This document shows positions 1 to 12,403 of a DNA stretch of 64,000 nt, piece after piece; position 1 is the first letter of the stretch, and every line of letters begins with the position of its first letter. Source of the DNA: Elysia crispata (taxonomy: Eukaryota > Mollusca > Gastropoda > Plakobranchidae); contig JAWDGP010008106.1 of NCBI GenBank assembly GCA_033675545.1, positions 1,154,501 to 1,218,500 of the forward strand. Reading direction: 5' to 3'. Under the pieces are notes generated by a model. It was not told where the DNA came from. It worked only from the letters and a program-made list of their open reading frames with translations, and did no database searches. Position numbers and translations under genes: made by a program.

Positions 1-859
1 AAGCAAGAGCTAGCTTGTAATGGGATGGATATATCTTCAAGTCTTGTATTTTATAAGAGAGGCTACGTTGTGTCTGTTCACTCTATTTTGGTAGGAACAA
101 AACATGATTCTGTGCCAAAGTGAGACAAAAGGATAAAAACAGAATTGTGTAAACACAAACTTCTGTATCTATTCAAGGCTGATCTTAACTATCCATCATT
201 GAAACTTGTTTTTATATAGTTCAAATAAAGTGTTTTGTCCTTGGATTTTATCTCAGGGCTTTTAGCCTAAATAAAATTCATCTTGGATATTCACCTTGTC
301 AAAACTAAGGCTAGAGCATTAAGTATTGTTTAGCGTCAGCGCTAGAGCAGGAAGTTGTGTTTAGCCTCAATACGGCTCAAGCATGCAAAAAATCAAGACA
401 GAAATAATTTTTAAAGATGCAGCAAAAAGAAGAAGGGTGGGGGGGAGGATTCTACATGAAACTAGTTCTTCAGACAACATGTGAAAGCTTCTGGTCGCTT
501 GGCAGTGCTTTTGGCTTTTCACTATGTCACATAAATTATTGTGAAATTTCATTATCTATACATCTTGATTTAAACAAACCTCTAGTCGTTGTGAATCAAG
601 ATCAAGAGAAATATATGAACCCACTAATCTGGACAGAAAGTTGACACGAAAGAGTCATTGACATTGGAATTTTATAATTTTATACTTATACATAATAAGG
701 GAGTAAGCAATGCACTCTAGAGCCTGCTTTGAATATTTCTAATCTTAAAATTGGATTGGTTTTGTGTTTGGTTATTTTATTCTTGTAAAGACAAACCTAA
801 TTTATCTCCTCAGCTTTCTTATAGAATTCTTTTTTTTCCCTCTTTCCCATTCTATTTAG
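1..859 (+). other. Last intron of the upstream gene (no exon seen)
   Basis: AT-rich DNA before the large exon starting at 860. It ends in a long pyrimidine run (about 828-857) followed by AG at 858-859, a good splice acceptor. The short open frames here show no coding character. I read it as the 3' part of the intron that precedes the terminal exon; the rest lies outside the window. Confidence 0.6.
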
Positions 860-3678
860 AGAAAACATCTATATTTTCCAAGATATTTGGACGCAAGAAA
901 AAGGACCGTGACAAAGTGCTGATGCCACCTCCACCTGCGCCTCCCCCAGTCCGCCATCCGCCGGCCCCACCATCCAGCACTTCAGGATCAGAAGTACACA
1001 GTGAGGGTAGAGAGCCCAAAGAGAAAGAATATGCCACCTTCTCGGCACAGTTTCCTCCTCCAGAGTGGATGTGGTACCAGCAACAGCTGGAGAAGCAGAA
1101 ACGAACAGAAAACTGGGTCACCCACCAGACCAGTAAGGCTTCGACCACTGCGGGTGGACCTAGAGCAACCAGTCTCCATGGGCCAAAAATCACTAGCCGA
1201 CCTCCAGTGCCGGCCAAGATGCCACATAATTACGCTTCAAGTCACCGAAAGTCTCTTGTCTCCCTCCACCACGGCCATGAAAATTACGTTCCCATGGGAG
1301 CAATTCATGCCACTGGTGGACATCTGGGTCAATATGGTCAGGATGTAGTAAAAGTGGGTGCGGCCCACTCAATCAGAGCAGACAATTTGTATGAAAGTTT
1401 CCGCAATCCTCCTCTCCCTCCACTGCCAAAATCAAGGGATCACCATCATAGAAAATCTAGGGACTTGGACAGCAGGAGAGGTCATACGTCCCATCAACAT
1501 CATGGTCACTCACAAGAGCAGAGGCAGTCAGAATACGATGTGATTGATAACCCTGGTGACATCACACCACTTCACTCTTCCAATGTTTACCATTCAGTCT
1601 CTGCACTTTCCCCTGTCACTCCTTTCAATGATGACAGCTCTACTTACGCTAAACTCATCAAGCAGCAACCACAGCTCGGCCCTCTCCACTCCACTCCTCG
1701 AGTGAATTTAGCTGGGCAAACAGAGAGAACTGCCTATAGGGTTGAAGGGCACGAGGCTCGAGATAGGATATATGGTCCCACATCTCATGGACATCATCGC
1801 CAGAGAAGTAGCAAATCTCACCGCTCGAGGCGAAAGGCCCAGCGCATTTATAGTTATTATACTGGAGGGGGTGGGGCAGGAAGTGACATCAGCTATGAAT
1901 ACAAAGGCAAACTTCCAAACAAGAATTCTTCTCGGGCACAGTCCAGGGATAGTGGGGTTAATTGTGTTGGATTGGGCAAAACGAAAGGACAGGCAGACCC
2001 AGTTTATGAGAATACTGATAAATCTGACCGCCCTGAAAATCACCAAAATCAGCCGTTGCAGGAGAAAACATCTTTAGCAAACCATGTTCACTTTGAAAGA
2101 TCTGCTGGTGGGGAAGCAGAGGGAGAGAGCATTTCACACCCAGGTAATTCTGTTTATGGTGGAGATACATCAAACCAGGCATATAATTCTGTTGTTTATG
2201 GCGCAGATTCTACGAACCAAGCATACAACTCTGTAGTGTATGGCAGCACACTTGAAATGGGTGGTGAAGCACCCTCCGTGATGTATGGCACCATCGCTGC
2301 ATCACACATTAATAGTTCTGACCCAGCTCTGCACAAGAATTCACTTCAGTCAGGATATTACAATGATGATGAGGACAACAATGTGCCAGCCTCCACTCTG
2401 ATCAGGTGTCAGGTAGAGATAAACCCCACTGCTCACGTTCAGGAGCTGGCAGAGTTTCATTCTAATCCTGAATCTGTGGTCGATGTGGTGGATCAGGTGT
2501 CTCCAGGAGTTAGAGAGGTGTCTGGATCCTCAGATGGTGTTGTGGAACTAGCTGTTGATGCTGGGGAAGGTGAGAAGCACTCTGAGGATGAGGCAGAAGA
2601 CCCTGAAACCAGTGAGGAAGAGGAGAATATAAGATCAACCCAGTACATTGGGAGGCATGGTGTAGGACATGATGGTGACGATGAAGAAACAGAGGAGGAT
2701 GGAGAGGATTATATCAGAGACAAGGATCACCCTCGTCATAACAGTTTCTCTGAACGGACTACAACTGGAGCTTATAGTGCGAATAGTGGACTTAAAATTT
2801 CAAATGGTCAGTCAAAGGCGGCTCAGTTGGACAATGATCATGATGGGAAATCTTCAAAGTTGGAGTCCTCGGCAATGTTACCTCCAGTTAGTAAAGCCTC
2901 CAATTCTGAAGCCTCATCTACCAACAGCTGCCCTGCAAGTAGGGATCACTTTGTGTCAGACAGTGGTTTCAGTTCCCCTCGTAATCCTGAGGGGGCTGTT
3001 TCAAGCGGGAATCGTGCCAACAGCTCTGGACAGGGTAGAAAACAGAGCTGGTCTGAAGCTGGTACTGATCGTCATGGACATCAAGCTGTTGATGAAGAAA
3101 CAGTAGGGAGCAGTGATGGAGGTCACCACACGAACAGCAGCGACTTCAACATGGCCAGCAGTGAGCACCACAGTGGCTCCACTACCAATGGGGACAGCAG
3201 CTGTGATGCACAACCTCACATTTATCAAAAAAGTGAACCTATTGGATCACAGGTGTCTTACAAAGCGTCTCAAAATCTGCTGCGCTCAACTGTGTCTGCT
3301 TTGCCTTCTGCTAACTTATCTCTTCAGCAAGGACCTTCTGTGCAGTATCTGCAATCTCAACAACAACAACAGCAGCAGCAGCAGCAACCTCAAAATGTTA
3401 TCCATATGTATCAGCCCACAGCAATGGTTGTTTCTCATCCTGATGTATACAACAACAATAGTAACATAGCGTACAACCACACCGCCATGTATATAGAACA
3501 GAGCCCATCTGTGCCTGTGCATCTCCATCCCAACACAGTTGTTCTCAATGGACAACTGTCAGACAGAGAGCTGTGGAAACAGAACAACACTCCTGATGAA
3601 CTTCACAAGTTTGAGGAAGAGCAGCTTGCTAAGAAATATGGGGTCAATGGAGAGTTTGAAGTAATGGGGGTTTTATAG
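860..3678 (+). CDS. Terminal coding exon of an unrecognised proline/tyrosine-rich scaffold-like protein (partial)
   Basis: An open frame of about 939 codons ends in TAG at 3676-3678. The acceptor at 858-859 sets the exon start at 860 in phase 1; the in-frame ATG at 751 lies in intron sequence and is probably not a start. The exon opens with a basic stretch (KIFGRKKKDRDK) and then a polyproline run (PPPPAPPP), a possible SH3 or EVH1 ligand. It continues with a second proline motif (NPPLPPLPKSRD), His/Arg/Ser-rich sequence, and three near repeats built on NSVVYG (about nt 2145-2245) that could be tyrosine phosphorylation sites. After these come an acidic Glu/Asp block (about 2560-2730), Ser/Asn-rich sequence, and a polyglutamine run (about 3355-3387). 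No globular domain or membrane segment is visible. Composition suggests a disordered signalling or cytoskeletal adaptor tail. I do not recognise the family; the N-terminal part is outside the window. Confidence 0.85.
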
Positions 3679-4034
3679 TTTCAGTCAATGGTTGTTTTAG
3701 GCTTTACACACTTTCTGTTTATATTTATTAAAACCTGAATTTTATATAAATTCACTTTTATTTACTTAAAAAGACGCTAGTTACAAGGTTTTATCTCATA
3801 ATTCATGCTCCCTCAATTCTTTTTGAAAAATGGTTTAGCTCAAAAGCTGTCTAAAAGATAGAAGATAATTTAAACCATCTGCAGGCAGCCGCAAGATGAT
3901 GGTCAAGATCCAAATCAAACCAACAGCTTTTAACATTGCTGAATAGAAATGGCTCGTTCTTTGGTGTGATCACCAAAGGAAGTGCGAAAATTTTTAACTG
4001 AAACTCATTAGCAAGTTAAAAATGTGAAAATAAA
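3679..4034 (+). other. Probable 3' UTR with candidate poly(A) signal
   Basis: Non-coding sequence after the stop codon of the large exon. AATAAA at 4029-4034, about 350 bases past the stop, is the first convincing poly(A) signal. Several further AATAAA-like sites occur between 6.4 and 8 kb, so a longer 3' UTR is possible. Confidence 0.35.
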
Positions 4035-7000
4035 AGCATTTTGCAGGCATATCTTTGGCTTTGCACTATCATGTACAAGGCAAGGCAAAAAAGAAGGGCT
4101 CCCATGAGTGTACTCAAACTGGAAATTGCTTCAAATGATAATATGTGTCTAAAAAGAGTTTGATAAGTTAAGAAAATTTGACTGGGGTGTTGCTGATAGA
4201 TTTTATCTACCTTGTGAGCTGAGCATGAGTAGAAAACCTATAACAATTAACAATATTTGAAAAATGTCTACTATTATTACTTAGTGTACACTTTTTATTT
4301 GAAAAGGTATAACAATGTGGATACATGTTCTAGAAACAGAATTGTTAGTTTCTCTAAATCCTACGCAAGTTCATATTTTTTTAATATTAAATATGTTTTG
4401 AATCTTGTTGTATTTATCTTTTATGTAAACTGGTTTCTGTTGTTTAGAGCAATATACAAATTTGACATGCTATAAGATTTTTATCTAGGACATGAGTATG
4501 TGTATTGAAACATTTTCCCCCACAGTAGTGTTACCTTTATCAAAGTCACCATCAATTTATGCAATTTATAGTTTGGTCATCACTAGCACTTAGAGATACC
4601 CACACCTTCAACAATTTATGATGATCTGATTTGATTGTTTACCCATAAGTGAAGAGTGATTATATTAAATAGGGTGTTATCTTTTCAAAATTTTAAAGTC
4701 TAAAAGCTGAAATATAATTTTAGGAATGCTAAAATATTAGGGAGTCCCAATTTTTTACAAACGAAATTATTGTAATGCCGATAGGTTCTTGAAGATTAAA
4801 GTGACTTAGAGACAAAACACCAAAAATCTGCAGTCCTAGCAGAGTATATTGCAAAATCCCTGTCTTGGTTCCTTAAGAGGGAGTTTAGCATGTCAAGTTG
4901 CATATTTAAAACTTTCAATTTGTTTTGTATCAAGAATTTACAATCAGATCTTTGGATCCTCAAGCTAAAACTGTGCAATATGATGAGCTTTTGCTTTACA
5001 TCCCTCTTTGTTTGGCTAAGGTGCCAGGATGCAGGTCTGCAATTCATTTTGAAAAAATATATATTCGTCATCTCATGTAGTTTGAGCGAGTGCAACAAGC
5101 TGCAAATACAATTCTGGCGTATGTGCAGATCTCACTCAGAAAGCATAAATATGTTTGGATATATTTATTTTCTGAACATAAAGATTTGAAATAGCAATCT
5201 TAGTCAAAAGTAGAAAAGTTGAACTGGCCTGTTCTATACTTTCCTTACAGATTTTGGGGTTAGGCTACATAGCATTTTTGTACTTACAAAAACCTGAAAA
5301 GAGTATTATAAAACTTCTTCTGTTGCTTTTTTTTCTCTTCTTTTTGCTTCAGGTGAAACTTTAAAAAAAAAAAAAGAGCGGGAGAAAAAAAGAAGAAAGG
5401 TGACCCTTTGTTCTATCAAACAAATACTCAAAACGGGAGGTCAAATTTAAAAATAGTAGAACAATAAAGATTTGATTCCAATCTGTCTCTCTAAGACTAA
5501 GAGCAAGAGCTTCAGCAAACAGTGTAAAATTAATATCTAGCCAGTGATTCTTTTTAGCTCGTTTAAGACTGATTATGGTTAGTCACTAACTGAGGCACAC
5601 CCAGCGTGAGATAAGATCAAAGTTAGACATCTGGATATGCCTCAATTAATGACTCTGATCTATCAATTTGTTTTATAATTCCTTGAAAAAACTAACGAAA
5701 GAGGATTTCATTAGTTGTACTAAACTAATTCTACCTCAATCTTTTGGACCAGCTGTGCTAGATGCAGACATCAAGTTATCCAAGCTATTTAAGTCTTAGT
5801 ACCTTTACGTTTTAATATGCAGTTATGCCAATCTTGCCTAAAGTGCATTGAGATAATTTTATTTCAATATTGTCAAGTTCTTTTTTCTTTCTTTTACTGT
5901 ATCACTATCAACTTTAATTACCAGTATGAGTATCAATGAAAGTATTATAACACATAGCATAGATAATAAGGAAGAAAAAAACCTTTGAAACTTACCACAG
6001 TAGACTAATTTTAAATTGTAGAAAGTCTGAAAATCCTTTTGTGTTACAGTAACCATTCCTTACTAGTCTTGACATGATGTTATTTACTTTAGAATCAACC
6101 TTAGTCCACAAATCTGTAAGTGGCGTTAAAAAAGTTGTAAACAAAACCAACCTTTATTTTTCTTTTAATTGCTAAGGAAATCTTGTGAATGGCCAGTGTT
6201 TTTGAATATTACACGATTTGCCTGACTTTGATTTGCCATTTCCACAGAGCACCTAAGCTAACTTATTTCTCAGTTTTCCAGTAGCATACATCTATCTCTT
6301 TTTGCCAATCAGCCTTCATATAGAAAATGCGGACAGAAGTGAAAGATTCTGGGTATAATAAATCCCTGTGCTATGAACATGTTAGTTGCATTTCTGTAAT
6401 GATCCTGGGCATCATTTAAAAACTTAGCCTGAAGTTCAATAAAGGTTGAAATATGCTAGCTACATTTTTTGTTCCTTCAGACTAGACAGTTTTTCCTACT
6501 TTTCTTTCTTATATTTATATTTTTTTTACACGGACATTTACATAAATCCTGGTGATTTGGAGAGGGAAATAAAGAGTGGGAAAAAGGAGAGAATTGTATT
6601 GGAAGATAGAAATATCTTACACTGTATTATTAATGAAGTTATCTAGGATTAATAAAAATGGAAAGTCCTGTTGCTTTCTTTTTCTCTACACTGGATTCCA
6701 TCACTATGTATGACATTCTCAATGCAAAGCCATTCTGACACAATTCTCAACACTGTTTTAGAGCTAAAGTTCCAGAACATTATATAATTGTCACTTTATA
6801 TGCCAAGACTTGAGGGGGACCAGATGTTTTTTTTTTTTAGTTTTTTTTTTCTTTTTGATTGTATTGAAAAAGACCATGTATTGTTTGCAATTGAAATTTT
6901 AATTTTAAAAAATTTGTCAATGATTTGAGGTGATTTTTTTTTAAACATAGAGCACTTTAAAGGTTCACAGTGATAAGGTTTTCTTGGCCTCTAGCTTTAA

Positions 7001-10000
7001 TCTTAACATCTTTTTTTTAATCAGCAAAGCTTAGGAAAAAAAAGTTTTCAATTTTTCAATCGTAAGAATTATGTTAAGTTAACATTTATGCTATGGGCAT
7101 TTTGTTTGATCTAGTCAAATCAGTTTTATTTATCCCTCTGCATGGACTAATTTAACCGGGAAGTGCTCAATTGTGCAATTTTAGTGCGTCAGGCAGCTGC
7201 CTTCTTTTTATATTATGATCATGTCAACTGTAATGCTGTTAGATGAGGCTGTACATTTTTTTAACCTGTAAAATAATGCATGTTCCTTGTTAATGTCAAC
7301 AGGCTTGAGATATATGCCCTGCCTACTTCACTGCAAATGTTGAAACAAGTTGTTTCTCCATGTAATTGACTTTTGTTGTTGGATATCTTGTATGAAATGT
7401 CAAAAGCTAAAGACAAAAAAGATTTTTCTACTGGAAATGTATTTTTGATTCTTTTGTACAATGCATTCTCATTTGGCAAAGTTTTTGACCTATTGAGTTA
7501 TTTGATTTTTTTCTTTTTTTAAATTTGTCGCACATAATTTCAATTTTCTTGTATATTTTGATGATTGTTTTCCCATGAAGAGAATAAAAATGTAAAAGAA
7601 GTTTCCCTGACATCTTCTGAAAACAAAGTTATTACATTTCAATTTTTTTGAGCAGCTGGTCTTGTTTGCCAAAACGAAGTTATGGAAAATTTTTAAAATC
7701 ATTGCAAAATTCCGAATAAATCTGAGTTTGGCAATAAGTGCCTTAGCCATAAAAAAGTCATATTTTAGCAACCATCTTGTAATAAATACAAAAAAAAAAA
7801 AGGTTCTTGAAGAAAGTGATTAAGATTTGCTTGTTTCATGAAGGCTATTCTAACAAAATATAATATTGAACAGATAACATGTACTGAAAAAAAAAAAAAA
7901 CCTGCCTGTTTTAGCTTCCTTCAATGCAACAGCAGGGAAGTATTTGCCCTCCCATGGTAATGTAAATTGTAAAGAAAAATAAAATCTTGATAAGCACAAC
8001 TTGAAATAGCATCACAGAATGGTTTTAACAAATTTTGGTTAGCTTGTCCTGAAACTTTCTTTTACCAGTTGTGCAAGGTTATACTTATAGCAAAATATTT
8101 AAAACAAATGTTGTTTAAGACTTTTAGAAAAGGGAATTTGTACTACATACCTTTTTGCTTTCATATTTGAAACTTACAATTATCAGTACATTTTGACTGT
8201 CTAGCGTCGGTGACATTACTGTGCACATTTTGTTCTCGCAATATTTTCTATCTTAGTCTTATTTTCTTGGGTATGTCTTAACTTAAGGTTTTTAATTTTT
8301 TTTTTTCCTTTTTCTTTTTGCTCTCAGCAATTTTAAATCTGTTTAGTTTTGCAACTTATCCTCAACCAGAGAGAAAGTAACGAATTTTTTTTTTATTTTG
8401 CTTCATATTTATTGTAACAAGGAAACGTCAATGTTATGCCTCTTCGGCAGGTTTAGATTTTATTTAATAATGATTTCAAAGATTTTCTTTGATACTATCA
8501 GGATGAAAAGAATTGTAGCAAATCGTTTCTAATGTTATAATTTTATAGATTTACCTAAAGAAACCTAGTTTGTAAAGAATTTTGTTTGGCAGATTAAAAT
8601 AGATGTGGCATTTTTTTCTTTTTGCATTTTTTGGGGCTTTATAAACTTTATCTTTTGAAACTTCATGCAACGTTTCAGCCTTTAGCCATCACACCTCATT
8701 TGCTGAACATGATGCTGAATTATACTTTTCAGATCACATTCATTGCCTAAATTAAAAAAAAAACAAAAAAAAACTTACAATTTTTAGGCCCTCCAAGCTG
8801 TGCATTTGATCATCCTCATTGGCCCATTTTGTTATCTCAAATGAATATGTATAGTTTGAAAATACTTTTACATCTTTTTCGACCTATTTTAAATCATTTT
8901 ATTGTAATCGTTAGTTTATAATTGTGATATGATTTTGTGCGTTTCTTTCCACTAAATATCATTGGAAAAAAAAAGACAATCTTAAGTCCAAGAAATATTA
9001 GTAGACCAGCCCATGCATCTTTAACGAGTGATCTAACACTAGATTATGTTAAAGGAGCAGGGAGAATGTGCTTGATATGAATGAGGTATTAATGTGGCTA
9101 AACTTATTTAACCAGCAAGTGCATTCCATGTTTTAACACAGCTTCTTATTGAAATTTACTACTTCTGGTCGCTTGTCATTAAGTGAAATTTGTTGTCCAC
9201 ACTCCAGCAATAAGAGTTAATCTTTGGGGCAATCAGATTTATGAACGTGCCTGGATCACCTTTTAAGGCCTTGGGCATCATTATTTGTATAGAAAGGATT
9301 TCAAACATTAATCATACATGCATTGTAAATAAATATTTTTACAGTGAATTCGAACATCCTGGGTGTTTTTTCTTCTTTTTTGAAAGTTTATTTAGAAACA
9401 GGAATTCGGACAAGAACAATGGAACATTGTATTGACATTAATTCAACTATAGTATTCGTCAGTAGTTCCCACTTCAACATGTAATAGATCAAACAAGGTA
9501 AATACATTTCAAATAGATATCTCTTTTTGATGGACAACAAAATCTGCTCCAGTGAGATGTCATCTTCAATGAATTCGCATTTAATGACACGATGATAAAG
9601 TGTACACGCCTGTTGTGGAATAGATCCAAATTACTACATGTTTATATGCAATTAATACAGAAAGTTGTAATTAGACAACAATGCAACATACTACTTGTAA
9701 ATTATTGAAACACTTTGAATAGGCAAACAGTATTCCTAATACAACAAAATAATGAAAATCCCATAGATTAAAATTTTAGAAATTGCACTTAGGATCATGT
9801 ATTGGTACCTCTACTCCTTTTAATTACATGAGGATTACACTGACTTGGAGACTATAAAACAAAAACAACAAAACAAATAACCATGCCATGTACAAAAACA
9901 GTTCTTATTGTAATTTAATTGGGCTCATATGTATGCCCCATGCACTTGAGCATTAAAAGAAAGCACACATTTTTAAAGCAATTACATATGAAAGAATTTT

Positions 10001-12403
10001 TGGTTAATCAGCTGTTTTTGAATTTTAAATCACCATTACTCAAGTAAGGAAATAAGGCAACGAATTCAGTACATACTTTATTAAAGACAAAAAAAATGGA
10101 AATACTGTGATGAAATAAAAATTGTTCATTGATCTATTGCAGAAAATTTATAAAAATGAAAAATGTAAAAAATTGCATTGAATCATCGCAGCAGATGAAG
10201 ACAAAACTAAACTAAGAAAGTTCACAGCTAGAAGAAAAAAGGGGAAAAGCTGATAAGACCAGTTCAAAATAATTTATTTATTCTAGGGTGGGGGATCAGA
10301 TCAGGTCATAACTAATTTGCTCTTAACTGCAGTCAAAGTAACAGATAACATTGTTTATTAGCACTTTTCACTTGAGATTTGAACAGAGCAATAGCTTCTA
10401 CCTTGTTCTTTTCGCCTGATAAGATTGCAATACTGTAAAACAATAAATAGCACCCTTATGACAGCCAAGATGTGTGGCATTTTGGTTGAAACGAAGGAAA
10501 CACTTTTGGCTTTGAAAAAGACACAAAGAAAAAAGTTATTAACTGCAAAAAATCCTTATGATTTCATGGGACCCATGTTCAATCTTGCCCTATTCAGAGG
10601 GGGGGGGGGTCAATAAAACTTAAAAGAAATAGGCTTGTGTTGTTTTGATTAAAGAGAAGATTTGCAATCTATAAAGTAAAGCCTACTGAAGAAATAAGTT
10701 TCAAATTTCTGTTGTCATTGGAAAAGCTCTTGTGCAAAGAATAAGGCACTGAAACTTATTGAAATAGTAAGAATCTATAGAAAAGCTTTGAGCTGTGTGA
10801 AATGGTAATTTACAAATGGAATGTTTTCAGCTTTACAAAACTTCTTTGCATGAAGCCAAAAACATGTCAATATCTATGTCTATATCAAGATGCTGTCTCA
10901 AAATTTGAAAAGGAACTTTGAGAAACATTCTGACCTTGTACTTGGTATAATTAAAATTTCATTGACTTCACACAGAGTGGATTTTGTAGGATTGAATTTT
11001 AAGGCTAAAAATCTTCGACACACAACAATCACTTAGGAAGTTGTAACAACACAAAAATTAAGTTCTCATCAAGAAAAAGATAAACAGTTGTATTGAAAGA
11101 AAATATATTTTTGAAGGGTCAGGGAACACCTCACTGATTGGCAAGATTTAATATTTAAAACTGGCACTGCCGTTTGATTTACAAAGAATTATTAATCTAA
11201 ATGATGCTTAATTCTCTCAGTCTGAAAGTATGAATCTCATGTCGATGGGGACATTGAAGATGTCAGGGGCTAAAAAGATTTACAGGTATCCGATTATGCT
11301 CTTTAAGAATATTTCTACTTTTGAACCTTACTTTTACCATTTTTTTTACAATCTTAGACCACTTTGACCTAAACTCTAAAGCTTAAGCCTTTTTTGTTCA
11401 TTTACTTTTTCAAAAACGCCTAAGCAAGTGAAATTTGCTTGCTGAGAAGCTGGTGTGAAAAGATTCAGTGTTGAACTCCGTCCTGCTAAATAGAAAAAGT
11501 GGTGAGAGTGAAGTCGAAGATGCCTGTGAAGTTTGAAATGAAGATATAAAATGCATTGAAGAGGAAGTGGAACTGAAAAGAAGAAGGCTCTTTTTTATAT
11601 TCACTTCAGGCTCATCTTTTTAGATGAAGTTAAACTGAGCAACAGTGATGAAGAATTTTTCTTTTTTTGTTTTACTTAAGTGTTAAAGTAAAAGGTCATG
11701 AGAAATTTTGGAATTTTTTGGTTAAAATTATTGCTTGTAAATAAAAAAAGATAAATAACAAAAATTATAACATCTTTAAAAGCAAGCAACATAGACATTT
11801 TTTTAAAATGATGAAAAATCATTTGTCCCTGGTGATACTGCATATTTCTTGAGTTCAGACCACACAGAAAAGCTTCACTGCATGTTAATTGGCTTAAAGC
11901 TTTAGTTGAATACAGAAAATGCCTACAAAGGCTTTAAACATCAATTGCTAAATTAAAAGATGATTTGAAAACTCCGTTTTGTCTACCAGGATTATTGAAT
12001 CTTGAGCTGACTTCCTTACACCCAGTACATGATAACTTACGTTGACTTTAAGATATGATTAAGAGTGTGCAATGGTAGGTGCTTGTAACATCACAATCTA
12101 AACATTTATTTGCCAGTATTCAATGGCAATCAAAATATATTCATGTATTAACTACTTTAGCTAACTTGCTGACAGGTAATAAAATTGTTAAAATTGTGTA
12201 TATGCATACCCATATCTTAAATAAAATAAGCTTAGACACCATATTACGAAAACAGAAACAATGAAAAAAAATTACACTCAGTTAACTGAGATTTCCAACA
12301 CAAATAAGAAAAAAAAATTTGTAACAGTGATAATCCAAAAACTAAAGAAATCTGTGGCTCTTAGACAAGCCTAAAATGCTTGAACAACAGGAGCCAGTCA
12401 GCC
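4035..12403. other. Intergenic or long UTR, AT-rich, no gene seen
   Basis: About 8.4 kb of AT-rich DNA with many poly(A)/poly(T) runs and a G9 run near 10600. Open frames are short, lack recognisable residues and look like chance. The right part (below 12404) may hold the 3' UTR of the minus-strand SR gene. I see no transposon ends, tRNA or coding exon here. Confidence 0.5.
12115..12120 (-). terminator. Candidate distal poly(A) signal of the SR gene
   Basis: TTTATT on the + strand reads AATAAA on the minus strand, about 285 bases past the distal stop codon at 12404-12406. It is the nearest clear signal for the isoform that includes the distal exon. Position and motif only; AT-rich DNA makes chance matches common. 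Confidence 0.3.

Noticed and set aside
751-859. In-frame ATG at 751 as the start of the 975-codon frame
   Set aside because: The 751-859 part is T-rich and ends in a classic pyrimidine tract plus AG; the protein character changes sharply at 860. Better explained as an intron with an exon starting at 860.
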